Shown: positions 9,235-17,708 of the stretch, one piece after another
How positions within the stretch are numbered: position 1 is the stretch's first letter
Layout: the number at the start of each line of letters is the position of its first letter
Assembly: GCF_000176515.1 (NCBI RefSeq)
Contig: NZ_ADAQ01000010.1
Coordinates: 62,001 to 126,000, forward strand
Direction of reading: 5' to 3'
Length of the DNA: 64,000 nucleotides
From: Grimontia hollisae CIP 101886
Lineage (GTDB): Bacteria; Pseudomonadota; Gammaproteobacteria; Enterobacterales; Vibrionaceae
Notes under the pieces: model-generated
What the model was told of the DNA's origin: nothing
Databases searched by the model: none
What the model saw: only the letters and a program-made list of their open reading frames with translations
Program-made: the position numbers and the translations under genes

Positions 9235-9480
9235 TTATTTGGTGTAAGACTGCGCCATGTTGTCGATGCGCTCGTTTGCACGTGCTGCTTCATCATAAGC
9301 TTGGTTGGTTGCAGACGCTACGTCTGCCACATCGCCTTGTAGCGCTGAAACTTGGTTAGACAGAGAGTCTACTTTAGACGAAAGATCAGCAACACTTTGC
9401 TCTAGAGCTGAGTTGTTTGAACAACCAGCCAATACTGCACTTGAAGCGATTGCTGCTAACGCTAGGAGACGAATTTTCAT
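9235..9480 (-). CDS. lpp: Lpp-like murein lipoprotein
   Basis: 81 residues. The signal peptide ends in the lipobox LAGC; the mature part starts CSNNSALEQSVADLSSKVDS and shows the heptad pattern of the Lpp trimeric coiled coil, ending AQSYTK. The C-terminal Lys is the residue that L,D-transpeptidases join to diaminopimelate in Braun lipoprotein. I chose the ATG at 9480, preceded by GAAGAGG, over the longer frame to 9564, because only this gives a proper signal peptide. It tethers the outer membrane to peptidoglycan. It converges on an L,D-transpeptidase gene 19 bases away. Confidence 0.92.
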   Translation of the reverse strand: MKIRLLALAAIASSAVLAGCSNNSALEQSVADLSSKVDSLSNQVSALQGDVADVASATNQAYDEAARANERIDNMAQSYTK

Positions 9481-9674
9481 AGTAAAAACCTCTTCGTTTT
9501 TTTGTTGGGGTTGTCTTACTGCTTTATATTTACCTGTTAAATAACTGGCTGCAGTATAAACCATAGACTGCGTTTATGTATTTTGCCGATGGAGGGGAGA
9601 GTTATCCGCCTCAATGTTGATACAGCTTATAAACTACTCCCGCCATCAGCCTAAAAACTTAGAACTTTGGTGGT

Positions 9675-10142
9675 TTAGTGAGCACTTTCGCGATTATGCT
9701 CCATCGTTGCACCTGCCATAACTTTACGAATCGGGACTTCCCGGGTGATTTCTGAACCATCCGAGAAGAGCAGGGTAAGCGGAAGTGTCTCACCTTCCTT
9801 GAGTGGCATGCTTAAATTAAACAGCATGACATGTAAACCACCCGGCTTCAGTTCAGTGCTTCCATTTGCAGGAATGTCAATGGCTTTTACCTGACGCATT
9901 TGCATCATCCCGTCTTTCATAACGTGGTTGTGCAACTCAACTTTTCCTGCCACCGGCGTGGATGCTTCGACTAAAGAGAGTTTTTTATCACTATCGTTGC
10001 TCAGCACCATAAAAGCTGCACTGTTAGGTGCATGTGGTGGAGTAGCTCGGGCAAAAGGTCCCACAACATCAACTGCTGCATAGGCAGCAAAAGAAGCCAT
10101 CCCCAATACTGCAACAAACAATGAAGCGCGGAATATCATCAA
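9675..10142 (-). CDS. PCu(A)C periplasmic copper chaperone
   Basis: 155 residues with a signal peptide (ending AYAA). The fold and the copper-site residues of the PCu(A)C/DUF461 family are visible: His in VELHNHVM, Met in KDGMMQMRQV, and the distal HVM in LKPGGLHVMLFNL. It binds Cu(I) and hands it, with SCO proteins, to the CuA site of cytochrome oxidase. It is the last gene of a three-gene minus-strand unit after the SCO gene (86-base gap). A His-rich tail (MEHNRESAH) may add metal-binding capacity. Confidence 0.9.
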   Translation of the reverse strand: MMIFRASLFVAVLGMASFAAYAAVDVVGPFARATPPHAPNSAAFMVLSNDSDKKLSLVEASTPVAGKVELHNHVMKDGMMQMRQVKAIDIPANGSTELKPGGLHVMLFNLSMPLKEGETLPLTLLFSDGSEITREVPIRKVMAGATMEHNRESAH

Positions 10143-10227
10143 AAAAACTCCTGTTATCTTGAGCAGCCAGCATCCACTAACTGAATCTTTTTCTATTATC
10201 TTCTAAAGCTGCGTTTTTCCAAAGAAA

Positions 10228-10809
10228 TTATTGCAACGTTCCGGTTAAGCGCAAAATGGCATCGGAAATCATGTCGGGGTTCAGTGTATGTGGCACCTTT
10301 TCTAGTAGATTGCCTGCCGGATCAAGAAAATAGAAATAAGAGCTGTGGTCAACCGCATACTCCATGGCAGATCCTTTAAGCTCGGCAATTCGGTAAAGAA
10401 CACCGTATTGACGAGCAAGGGCTGCAGTGCTCTTCTCTGATGTACTCGCCCCCTCAATGTTTGGGTGAAAATAGCCTGCATACTCTTGTGCCGTTTCACC
10501 GTTGTCCCGCTTTGGATCCAGTGTAATGAAAACAGGACGAACTTGTGTCAGGATATTGTCAGATAAGGACTTCAAAGAGGCTGCCAATATGGCGAGAGAT
10601 GTGGGGCATACGTCTGGACAGTGCGTGTAACCAAAGTATACAACGCGCAGGCGCGGATCTCGTTGGTCAAACAGGTCGATGGTGTCTGAACCGCTTTGCA
10701 AAATCCCAATGCTCTCAGTAGAGGGCGCTGTCTCATTACGATCAACCCAAAATCTTGCGCCAAAACCCGCCAGGAGGGCGGCCACAATAACCAGAATTTT
10801 TAATTTCAT
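10228..10809 (-). CDS. SCO1/SenC family copper metallochaperone
   Basis: 193 residues: an N-terminal membrane anchor (IVAALLAGFGARFWV) and a thioredoxin-like domain with the copper motif CPDVCP in 'YFGYTHCPDVCPTSLAIL' and the distal His in AVDHSSYFYFLDP. SCO proteins deliver copper to, and reduce, the CuA centre of cytochrome c oxidase. Its ATG overlaps the stop of the upstream 148-residue gene (ATGA), and the PCu(A)C gene follows, forming a copper-delivery unit. No oxidase subunit genes are in this window. Confidence 0.93.
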   Translation of the reverse strand: MKLKILVIVAALLAGFGARFWVDRNETAPSTESIGILQSGSDTIDLFDQRDPRLRVVYFGYTHCPDVCPTSLAILAASLKSLSDNILTQVRPVFITLDPKRDNGETAQEYAGYFHPNIEGASTSEKSTAALARQYGVLYRIAELKGSAMEYAVDHSSYFYFLDPAGNLLEKVPHTLNPDMISDAILRLTGTLQ

Positions 10810-11252
10810 CGGGTCATCCTTATGTCAACAGGAAGTGACACTGCGTTATCGGGACTCTGTATCCGTCCACGCCATGTCATTTCTGATTCCATGCAAATGG
10901 GCAGCATCACGTCGCCGTTATAGATGTTGTCATGTGACTGGGTAAGTTTGAGTTTATACACACCCATGTTCATTTCTACACCCTCTAATTCAACATACAG
11001 GTAGTCCGGAGCATGCCCTTCGAGTTTTACGCTGAGTTTGGTGGGAATGAGTGGCGATACTGTGTCGCTTGCCAGTGATGCTTCAGCATGCCCAAAGTAA
11101 CACGTGGCTGTGCTCAAGGTGCATGAAGGGAGTAATGTGGGAGTAGGCTCGTCGAAAAGCATTTGATCTGCAAAAAGATAACCTGTACCAACCAACAACA
11201 TAAGACTGACAAATTCAACGCCTCGCTGGCGTCCTTTACCCAAACGGTCCAT
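10806..11252 (-). CDS. Hypothetical membrane-anchored protein of the SCO operon
   Basis: About 148 residues from the Met of MDRLGKGRQRGVEFV; a longer frame to 11381 exists but its N terminus looks non-coding. A basic start and a hydrophobic stretch (EFVSLMLLVGTGYLFA) suggest a single anchor, followed by a periplasmic beta-rich domain with cysteines (LLPSCTLSTATCYFG, then MLPICMESEMTWRGRI). The four-base overlap with the SCO gene argues for a shared role in copper delivery or oxidase assembly. I do not recognise a family. The start codon is uncertain because no strong ribosome site is visible. Confidence 0.6.
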   Translation of the reverse strand: MDRLGKGRQRGVEFVSLMLLVGTGYLFADQMLFDEPTPTLLPSCTLSTATCYFGHAEASLASDTVSPLIPTKLSVKLEGHAPDYLYVELEGVEMNMGVYKLKLTQSHDNIYNGDVMLPICMESEMTWRGRIQSPDNAVSLPVDIRMTR

Positions 11253-11437
11253 AGAAGAGCGACAACTAAAAAAATGATCAGTAAGGGTATCACTTCGTTT
11301 GTGGAACTGATGTGAGAAAGCTCTTGAAATGAAAGCGATACCGCAAAGATGCCTGATGCAAAAAAAGCAAAACGGCCTCATTATTGAGACCGTTATGAAT
11401 AAGCGAGGAGGCTGATTTGATGGCGACGCTTAAGGCC

Positions 11438-12361
11438 TCAGTCAGCCAGTTTCTCTGACACTTTTTCCAGTCCCAACACCAGCACAAAACCAACAACCAT
11501 CATTATAATGGCCGTGACCACCAGAGGATCTTGACCGGTAGCTGTTTCAAAGCTGCCCGGTGTCAGTATTTTTTCTATCAACGGTACTTGCTCGCCAGAT
11601 GAGCTGGTACGGAAGCTAATCGCTTGTTTCCAGGGCCACACTTTACCGAGTGCGCCAATTAGCAAGCCTGTCAGGAAGGCAAGAGTCATGCCGCGATATT
11701 GACGGAGTAACCAGGACAATACGTGAGAAAAAGAAAGAATTCCTGCGAGACAGCCTACGGCAAACAGACCGAGAATTGACAGGTTCAGGCTTTTGACCGC
11801 GTCCAACACTGGTGCATACATCCCCAGCAAAAGCAGAATGAAACTCCCCGAAATGCCAGGAAGAATCATGGCGCAAATGGCAATGGCACCAGAAATAAAC
11901 ACAGTCAGCATGTTGAACTCCATGCTGACCGGGCTGGCAACGGTAATACCGTATGCAAAAACGGCTCCGGCGATTGCCATGGTGATTTCAGCGACTGACC
12001 AACGTTCCACCTGTTTAATCATGTGAATGGCAGAGGCAATGATCAGGCCAAAGAAAAACGACCAGATAATGATAGGGTGTGATTCAAGGGCGTAAGAAAC
12101 GGCTTTCGCCAGTGTGAGAATGGCAGTGAGAATACCTGTTAATAGTGATGCCAGAAAGGTGCCGTTGATATGTTTCCATACGGCAGTAAAGCCGTCATTA
12201 CGCCATAGGGAAAAGATTGAGGGATTAACGCGACGAATACTTTCAAGAAGAGTGTCGTAAATGCCTGTAATAAAGGCGATAGTACCACCAGACACGCCAG
12301 GAACGACATCTGCTGCACCCATCGCCATTCCTTTGAAAAAGGTGAGAATATTATGCTTCAT
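11438..12361 (-). CDS. popT: DUF368 membrane protein, polyprenyl-phosphate translocase type
   Basis: About 306 residues with eight or more membrane segments. The family signature 'GAADVVPGVSGGTIAFITGI' near the N terminus and a second PGISGSF motif are clear. Proteins of this family (PopT, and the V. cholerae homologue) have been reported to recycle undecaprenyl phosphate across the inner membrane for cell-wall building. The ATG at 12361 gives the usual N terminus (MKHNILTFFKGMAMG); an in-frame TTG at 12379 is possible. It stands alone between convergent or divergent unrelated genes. Confidence 0.88.
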   Translation of the reverse strand: MKHNILTFFKGMAMGAADVVPGVSGGTIAFITGIYDTLLESIRRVNPSIFSLWRNDGFTAVWKHINGTFLASLLTGILTAILTLAKAVSYALESHPIIIWSFFFGLIIASAIHMIKQVERWSVAEITMAIAGAVFAYGITVASPVSMEFNMLTVFISGAIAICAMILPGISGSFILLLLGMYAPVLDAVKSLNLSILGLFAVGCLAGILSFSHVLSWLLRQYRGMTLAFLTGLLIGALGKVWPWKQAISFRTSSSGEQVPLIEKILTPGSFETATGQDPLVVTAIIMMVVGFVLVLGLEKVSEKLAD

Positions 12362-12423
12362 TGCTTGAAATATAGCCAAAGTCTACAAGTGGGTTGCCAT
12401 TATAGCGACTTGATATAAAAGGG

Positions 12424-13119
12424 CTATGAATTGTTGTTAAATGCCCATTCGTACGCTGCAGCAAGCTTTTCTCTTCCATTAAACATAATCGGATCGCCAT
12501 GAACAGGGAGAATATGGTCAAAAGGCCATGTCAGGATTTCCTGCAGGGATTGCCGCAGGAGTTTCGATTCTTTAATTTGGATTTTATAGAGCAGAGGGAC
12601 ACGTGCTTCTTTAGAGCAGCCCAATAACCGACCGGTTAATCGTCTTGCCAGGCTTCCTTCACGGAGTAATAACAAGCTTTCACCCAGTATTAAGGTTCGG
12701 CTTTGGGGATCGCAGAAGATGACTTCTTCACACGCATCGTTACCCCGTAATACCGTCTGATAGAGTTGCTCTTTCCACAGGGCAAATGTAGTTGAATTCA
12801 GGATGCCATCAAACCCCAGATCTGTACGTTTACTATAGAGCCCCGGTGCTGCAAGAAAACGTGCTTCAGGGTACTCAAGCCACCAATCGGACAGGTGCTG
12901 GTGGAGGTTTAGGTTCGCGGTCGTAACACAACTTATTTTACCTAACCGTTTGAGCTGCTCTTTCAGACCTGCGGTGAGAGCTATCGGGTTATGGACAAGT
13001 AACGAATTGTCATTGAGGCGAAAGACTGTCATCCGTTGCCCGATATCGATGCCATAGTGTCGATAGGACTCAGTATGGTGCCACAGAGTATTTGCGTGCC
13101 ACTCAATCATGTCATTCAT
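12424..13119 (-). CDS. DUF4336 family, metallo-beta-lactamase-like fold protein
   Basis: About 231 residues. The N-terminal part matches DUF4336: 'NTLWHHTESYRHYGIDIGQR', then MTVFRLNDNSLLVHNPIAL and a YPEARFLAAPGLYSKR block, ending with LPVHGDPI, which looks like a late metallo-hydrolase motif. The canonical HxHxDH metal site is absent, so activity is unclear. I chose the ATG at 13119; a TTG at 13200 with a good-looking GGAAAGGAAG site would add a hydrophobic N terminus (ILRIIALRSSTLLILIF), which would be unusual for the family. Confidence 0.7.
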   Translation of the reverse strand: MNDMIEWHANTLWHHTESYRHYGIDIGQRMTVFRLNDNSLLVHNPIALTAGLKEQLKRLGKISCVTTANLNLHQHLSDWWLEYPEARFLAAPGLYSKRTDLGFDGILNSTTFALWKEQLYQTVLRGNDACEEVIFCDPQSRTLILGESLLLLREGSLARRLTGRLLGCSKEARVPLLYKIQIKESKLLRQSLQEILTWPFDHILPVHGDPIMFNGREKLAAAYEWAFNNNS

Positions 13120-13219
13120 CCATGGGTTAACAGTATGGAATATCAATATCAGAAGCGTTGAACTTCTTAAAGCAATTATTCGCAGGATGGAAGAGATCAA
13201 TTAGGCGCTTCCTTTCCGT

Positions 13220-13549
13220 ATGGCTCACGATTATGCATCATGCGGTAAACAAAATGTTGAATACTTGTGTCTCATTTGGTTTATTTCTGGTTGGATAAAT
13301 GTTGGGAAACACACTTTGTTTGTTATTGTGCATGCAGCTGAAACAGTACTTTTAGTCACAGGCCTTATCGCATTGGTCCGGTGCGCGTTTCAATATGCAT
13401 CAAGGACCGAAAACTGGCACCAGCTCAACGTGGTGCTCTTCCATGTGCAGAACCTTTCCCGAGCAGAAATGAAGTGGTGGTATATCGCGATGGTCTGCCT
13501 CATTCTCGGAGGAGCTGCAAGGCTGTTCACAATTATCTTCCTTTCTTAA
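13220..13549 (+). CDS. Putative small membrane protein, 109 aa
   Basis: An open frame with two clear hydrophobic segments: LFVIVHAAETVLLVTGLIAL around residues 33-52 and WWYIAMVCLILGGAARLF around residues 86-103. They are separated by a polar loop containing a His/Gln/Asn-rich stretch (LNVVLFHVQNLSRAE). There is no good ribosome site at the ATG, so the true start may lie further in. It is divergent from the DUF4336 gene and 87 bases before the nucleotidase-like gene. I do not recognise a family. Confidence 0.45.
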   Translation: MAHDYASCGKQNVEYLCLIWFISGWINVGKHTLFVIVHAAETVLLVTGLIALVRCAFQYASRTENWHQLNVVLFHVQNLSRAEMKWWYIAMVCLILGGAARLFTIIFLS

Positions 13550-13636
13550 AAATCTTTTGCAATAAAAGTGTGATGCATGTGAATTAGTCTGGAACTTTGG
13601 TACACTCTTGCTTTGTGCAATGCAGAAAAGGACAAC

Positions 13637-15376
13637 ATGCTAAACGCCACACCGATCACGCTATCTATTGCGCATATCAATGACACACACTCTCACTTTG
13701 AACCCACTCCGATTTCGCTGGCTATAGCCGGCCTGGATGAAAGGGTTTATGCCAATGTAGGTGGGTTTGCCCGCATCTCATCCGTTGTTAAGTCATTCAA
13801 AAAAGAATCAGAACAAGAGACTGACGGATTTTTGTTCCTGCATGCGGGGGATTGCTTTCAAGGCACACTCTACTATAGCCTGTTTAAAGGGGAGGCCAAC
13901 GCGACTTTACTTAACATGCTGGGTCTCGATGCAATGGCTCTTGGCAACCACGAGTTGGACTTAGGAAATGCGGCAGTTTCCAAGTTTCTCGATCAAATCA
14001 ACTTTCCGTTTCTTGCAGGAAATTGGGATGTCAGTAACGAATCCGAGGGCAAGGCATTTCCCGTGAAGGGGAAAAAGCCACTTCTGGCATATGACCCAGA
14101 ACAACAAATAGCGAGTGTGCTGATCAAACAGTTTGGTGATAGCAAAGTGGCTATATTTGGCATAGCACTGGATAAAATGGCAGAGATTGCCATGCCGGAC
14201 CCAGATACACCGTTTGTGAATGCCAAACAGACCATTATTAATACTGTTTCCCATATCCGCGAAGAAATTGGCACGCCTCATATCATTCTTTTGAGCCACC
14301 TTGGCTACGATCAAGACCTTAAAATGGCAGAAGAAGTCGAAGGCCTGTCAGTCATTGTTGGAGGCCATAGCCATGTGTTACAGGGTGACTTTAGTAATCT
14401 AGGTCTTGGCGATATGGGCCCCTATGGATGTCATATCAATGGCACACTGGTTGTACAGGCAGGGTGCCATTCACTTGCTCTTGGGAAGCTTAGGGTGTCA
14501 TTAGATGAAAATGGCAGGGTCACTGATTACAAGGGTAGCAACGTACTGATGTTGGGCAGGAGCCTTGCTATGGATGCATCCTGGGATCAGGGGCTCTCTG
14601 AAGACAGTTTTCGAAAGGCGAAAGAGTACCTATTGTCACAACCAAATGTGGTTCACTGTCGTGGGGACGAAGCCATCAAAGCCGTCATCAATGCTCGCTA
14701 TCGTCCTGCCGTGGATAAACTTAAAAGTGACGTTGTCGCTTTTCTGCCGGAAAAACTGCGCCATATTCGTGTGCCGGATGAGAAAGGGGGGAGCCAAATC
14801 GCTCCGTTGGTATGCGAAGCCATGATCTATTCTGCGCGTAAGCGTGGTCATCATATCGATTTCGCGATACACAATGCCGGTGGTGTGCGTGTCAGCCTTG
14901 AGCAGGGCAAGCTCACTGCGGCGGAAGTGGCAGGACGATTACTGCCCTTTGCGATTGATCTGATGTTGTATGAACCGACAGGCTTGCAGGTAAAACAAGC
15001 ATTGGAAGGGGCGATCAATAACGCCACAAATAACGGTGTGGAAGGGATTGGAGATGGCAGTTTTCCGTATACGGCTGGGTTGAGATACACCTATCATTGC
15101 GACAAGCCCAAAGGTAGCCGTATTACACAGCTCGAGTATCAATCCCCGGAAGGCAACTGGTTGCCGCTGGAGATGGAGCGGCACTATATGGCCATTTCTT
15201 CTGCCTACACGTCACAGGGTAAAGAGGGTTATGATTCGCTCAAGAACCTCGCTACGTTACCGCGATCAATTGATATCACGTTAGCAGACAGTTTTATCGA
15301 ATACGTAAGAACAAAAGACGAATTGTTAGCGCCAGAGCAAAATCTCGAACTTTACCTTCCTTGTTTATCTTGCTGA
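13637..15376 (+). CDS. Bifunctional metallophosphatase/5'-nucleotidase family protein, apparently leaderless
   Basis: 579 residues. The N-terminal metallophosphoesterase domain shows all expected metal motifs: HINDTHSH, HAGDCFQGT, GNHELDLG, and GGHSHVL. The C-terminal 5'-nucleotidase domain has the substrate motif DFAIHNAGGVR. Homologues such as UshA and CpdB hydrolyse nucleotides in the periplasm, but here the protein begins MLNATPITLSIAHIND with no signal peptide. The ATG at 13637 has an AAAGGAC ribosome site; the in-frame TTG at 13613 would not add a leader either. A cytoplasmic nucleotide or phosphoester hydrolase is therefore the plain reading. Confidence 0.88.
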   Translation: MLNATPITLSIAHINDTHSHFEPTPISLAIAGLDERVYANVGGFARISSVVKSFKKESEQETDGFLFLHAGDCFQGTLYYSLFKGEANATLLNMLGLDAMALGNHELDLGNAAVSKFLDQINFPFLAGNWDVSNESEGKAFPVKGKKPLLAYDPEQQIASVLIKQFGDSKVAIFGIALDKMAEIAMPDPDTPFVNAKQTIINTVSHIREEIGTPHIILLSHLGYDQDLKMAEEVEGLSVIVGGHSHVLQGDFSNLGLGDMGPYGCHINGTLVVQAGCHSLALGKLRVSLDENGRVTDYKGSNVLMLGRSLAMDASWDQGLSEDSFRKAKEYLLSQPNVVHCRGDEAIKAVINARYRPAVDKLKSDVVAFLPEKLRHIRVPDEKGGSQIAPLVCEAMIYSARKRGHHIDFAIHNAGGVRVSLEQGKLTAAEVAGRLLPFAIDLMLYEPTGLQVKQALEGAINNATNNGVEGIGDGSFPYTAGLRYTYHCDKPKGSRITQLEYQSPEGNWLPLEMERHYMAISSAYTSQGKEGYDSLKNLATLPRSIDITLADSFIEYVRTKDELLAPEQNLELYLPCLSC

Positions 15377-15604
15377 TTGATATAGTAAAGAAATGTCTAA
15401 TGTCCAGGCGCAATTCTACCGCTGTTTTTAGATCCGAACCTATCTGAACTATCAAAGCATACGCTTTTTTAGTTGTGCATGAAATTTGCTTAGTGTCGTA
15501 GACAGAGTGGCATGTTGCCGCCACAAAAAACAGCGAAGAAATAACTTAACTTCTTTCTGTATTGACCGATATGTAAATAAGAAGGTTGTTTTAAGGAGGA
15601 AATG

Positions 15605-15703
15605 ATGGTGGAAAAGCGAGATTGGCTGGACTTCGGACTTATTGCCTTTTGGATCCTCGCCTGGGCATCACTGGTTTACTTTGTTCCAGCGGCAGGTCTA
15701 TAA
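15605..15703 (+). CDS. 32-residue putative membrane peptide
   Basis: A short frame (MVEKRDWLDFGLIAFWILAW, then ASLVYFVPAAGL) behind a near-perfect ribosome site, TAAGGAGG, ending at 15599. The second of two tandem ATGs gives the better spacing (5 bases). It carries a charged N terminus and one hydrophobic helix rich in Trp, the look of a bitopic small membrane protein. An inverted repeat follows 13 bases after the stop. Neighbours are the nucleotidase-like gene upstream and a convergent transporter. I do not recognise a family. Confidence 0.6.
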   Translation: MVEKRDWLDFGLIAFWILAWASLVYFVPAAGL

Positions 15704-15716
15704 CGAATTGGCTCAG

Positions 15717-15743
15717 TTTGCGTCCAGATTAACTGGGCGCAAA
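15717..15743. terminator. Inverted repeat between convergent genes, possible terminator
   Basis: The stem TTTGCGTCCAG / CTGGGCGCAAA (11 bp, one wobble) has an ATTAA loop. It lies between the 32-residue peptide and the 3' end of the transporter gene. There is no long T run beyond the stem on either strand, so termination is likely but not certain. Confidence 0.45.
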
Positions 15744-15763
15744 CCATGTGATACAAGCAGGCC

Positions 15764-16699
15764 CTAAAGTTTCGATGTTTTGGCGGCTCTTTTCTTATCA
15801 TTTCTCAATATCAATTTCATCAAGGCGGGTTGAAGGTAAATGGGCAACTGTAACGCGCCGATCAATGGCAAGTAAAGTGGCCCAAGGAAGGCTCCTGCCA
15901 CTGAATAGGTTAAAAGAACATTGCGGTTTCCTGATGTGATAGCCGCGACGTAGGCTTCTTCTTTACCTTTGTGCCAATAGAAAACCAATCCAATCATGAA
16001 AAATAATACGCATATTGCAAACGCCATAAAGAACATCGCAATCGCAGAAGTTCTGTCTTGCTCCCACAGCCAACGGTATTGACCGGTAAGGCCGAAGGGA
16101 AAGCTGAAAACCAGAATGATAGTAAACTGCGTAAGCTTGCTATGTATCCGGACTAAGCGTTCCTCAGGAACATACTTGTGTACCCCGTAAGAAAATATCA
16201 TTGGTCCGCAAATAAAGATGATTAGGCGTAGGCAATAATCCTGGAGATCCAGGGAAAACTGATCGGCACTGAAGACGGCGAGGTTGATATACAAGGCGAT
16301 TGGCATCATCAATGTCGTCGTAATAGTAAATGCCATGGCTTTCAGTGGTTCAAAACCGACAGAACGTACAATGGCGGGTGTCGCAAAAAGTGTTCCAGTA
16401 GCACAAACTGCGGCTGTTGCCATCAGTAACTCAGTGCTGGCATTAAAAGCGTACCCGATAAAAACAACAAAAAGTGTGGTGACACCGCAATGCACAAGGG
16501 CATACAACCAAGCTTCTTTGTCGGCGATTGACTTGACCAGTGCACGCTGGTCAATACCCAACAATGTAAACAACATCAGGGTAAACAATATGTAAGGAAG
16601 GATGGGCAGCGTCGCTTCAGAGAGCGAAGGAAATACAAACCCGGCTATAGCAGACACAACCAGCAAAATTGATGAATGTTTACTTAAAAAGGCAAGCAA
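15764..16699 (-). CDS. Bile acid:sodium symporter (BASS)-like transporter
   Basis: 311 residues with nine to ten membrane segments and a short cytoplasmic Lys/Arg-rich tail. The 'AAITSGNRNVLLTYSVAGAF' segment resembles the crossover helix of BASS/ArsB-type symporters, and the 'LMATAAVCATGTLFATPAIV' segment is its counterpart in the first half. The substrate cannot be inferred. The frame starts at a TTG (16699) preceded by GAGG at five bases. It is a single gene converging on the 32-residue peptide. Confidence 0.7.
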   Translation of the reverse strand: MLAFLSKHSSILLVVSAIAGFVFPSLSEATLPILPYILFTLMLFTLLGIDQRALVKSIADKEAWLYALVHCGVTTLFVVFIGYAFNASTELLMATAAVCATGTLFATPAIVRSVGFEPLKAMAFTITTTLMMPIALYINLAVFSADQFSLDLQDYCLRLIIFICGPMIFSYGVHKYVPEERLVRIHSKLTQFTIILVFSFPFGLTGQYRWLWEQDRTSAIAMFFMAFAICVLFFMIGLVFYWHKGKEEAYVAAITSGNRNVLLTYSVAGAFLGPLYLPLIGALQLPIYLQPALMKLILRNDKKRAAKTSKL

Positions 16700-17062
16700 G
16701 GGGGCCTCTACAATCCGTTGTTAAAGTCAGATGTTATCAGATTGGGGTGATTTTGATAAATAAGTTTTAGTAATGGTGGTGGTGTTATTTAAGTACTTGC
16801 TTTAAATCAGAGGCCTCCATTTTGTAGACTACTGTAGTAATATGATTATAAAGAATTAATTATAAAAACTAATCAATGTCTAAAAATGAAGTTATGTTAT
16901 GTCCGTTTTTATGCCCTGAGCTCCCCCTAAAATTTGCTGTAGTTTCAGGTGTTTTTGGGAGCCCTTTTAATATCAAGTTTCTTTTTCTCTGTGCTGGACA
17001 ACAACTGGGCGTTTCGTCACTATAAACTTTCCTATTGGTTCGAATATTGAGGGTGAATTAAC
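16700..17062. other. Non-coding stretch upstream of hlyU
   Basis: No gene is visible. It carries AT-rich sequence around 16800-16870 and a long-loop inverted repeat, GCTCCC (16920-16925) with GGGAGC (16957-16962), followed by CCTTTT. That resembles an attenuator or a terminator of a short leader RNA about 95 bases before the hlyU start. Confidence 0.4.
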
Positions 17063-17335
17063 GTGGGACTTTTTGACTGGTTATTCAGCAGCAAGGAAAA
17101 ACCAACGAAAGAAGCCGAGCCGACAGAATACAAAGGTTTTTTTATTTATACCGAAGCAAAGTCTGAGGGAGGGCAGTACCGGATCAATGGACGTATTTGC
17201 AAAGAAATCGATGGTGAGTTGAAGACTCATCATTTCATCCGTTCTGACCTTTTACCTTCTGAAGAGAGTGCTAATGAACTAATGCTTCGTAAGTCTCAAT
17301 TATTTATCGATCAAATGGGAGAAAGAATGTTTTGA
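17063..17335 (+). CDS. hlyU: HlyU family regulator
   Basis: 90 residues with the HlyU family pattern (PF10115): a short MGLFDWLFSS start, then YKGFFIYTEAKSEGGQYRIN, GRICKEIDGELKTHHFIRSD and a C-terminal helix. This is the small HlyU-like family of proteobacteria, distinct from the winged-helix HlyU of Vibrio haemolysin control; the shared name should not be read as shared function. GTG start with GAGGGTGA upstream. A decayed coding fragment follows directly. Confidence 0.75.
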   Translation: MGLFDWLFSSKEKPTKEAEPTEYKGFFIYTEAKSEGGQYRINGRICKEIDGELKTHHFIRSDLLPSEESANELMLRKSQLFIDQMGERMF

Positions 17336-17355
17336 TTATTCGGTCTTTACAGTAA

Positions 17356-17490
17356 TCAAAGCAATGGAAACCCAAGAAAACTGAAGATGTTATCAACCAG
17401 CGTTTTCAGGCTGATACATATGACACCGATTACAAAGGTCGCCAATGGTTTGTAAGGATACAAAACGACGCAAAATATACGCGGAACTGA
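17356..17490 (+). pseudogene. Possible gene remnant after hlyU
   Basis: This frame has no start codon but reads with protein-like composition: QWKPKKTEDVINQRFQADTY, then DTDYKGRQWFVRIQNDAKYT and a stop. It begins right after an in-frame stop at 17353. Lack of a start and of a ribosome site suggests the tail of a lost gene; chance cannot be excluded. From 17491 to 17708 I see only AT-rich leader sequence of pntA. Confidence 0.3.
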
Positions 17491-17708
17491 ATAATAACGA
17501 GCTTAAAATCAATAAGTTAATGGCCTAGATTAGGTCTGCCTTAAGATTTAATAAATGACGTTATTTTATTACTGAAAGTCATTAAAAATGTTGTGTATTG
17601 CGCTTGCTTATTGATTGTTTTGGTATTTTTCTTACAGAAATGCTTGATTAAGTGTATTCGGTTCGTTACAAAAAGATTACTTTTACTGCCAATAGTTAGG
17701 GATTAGCT

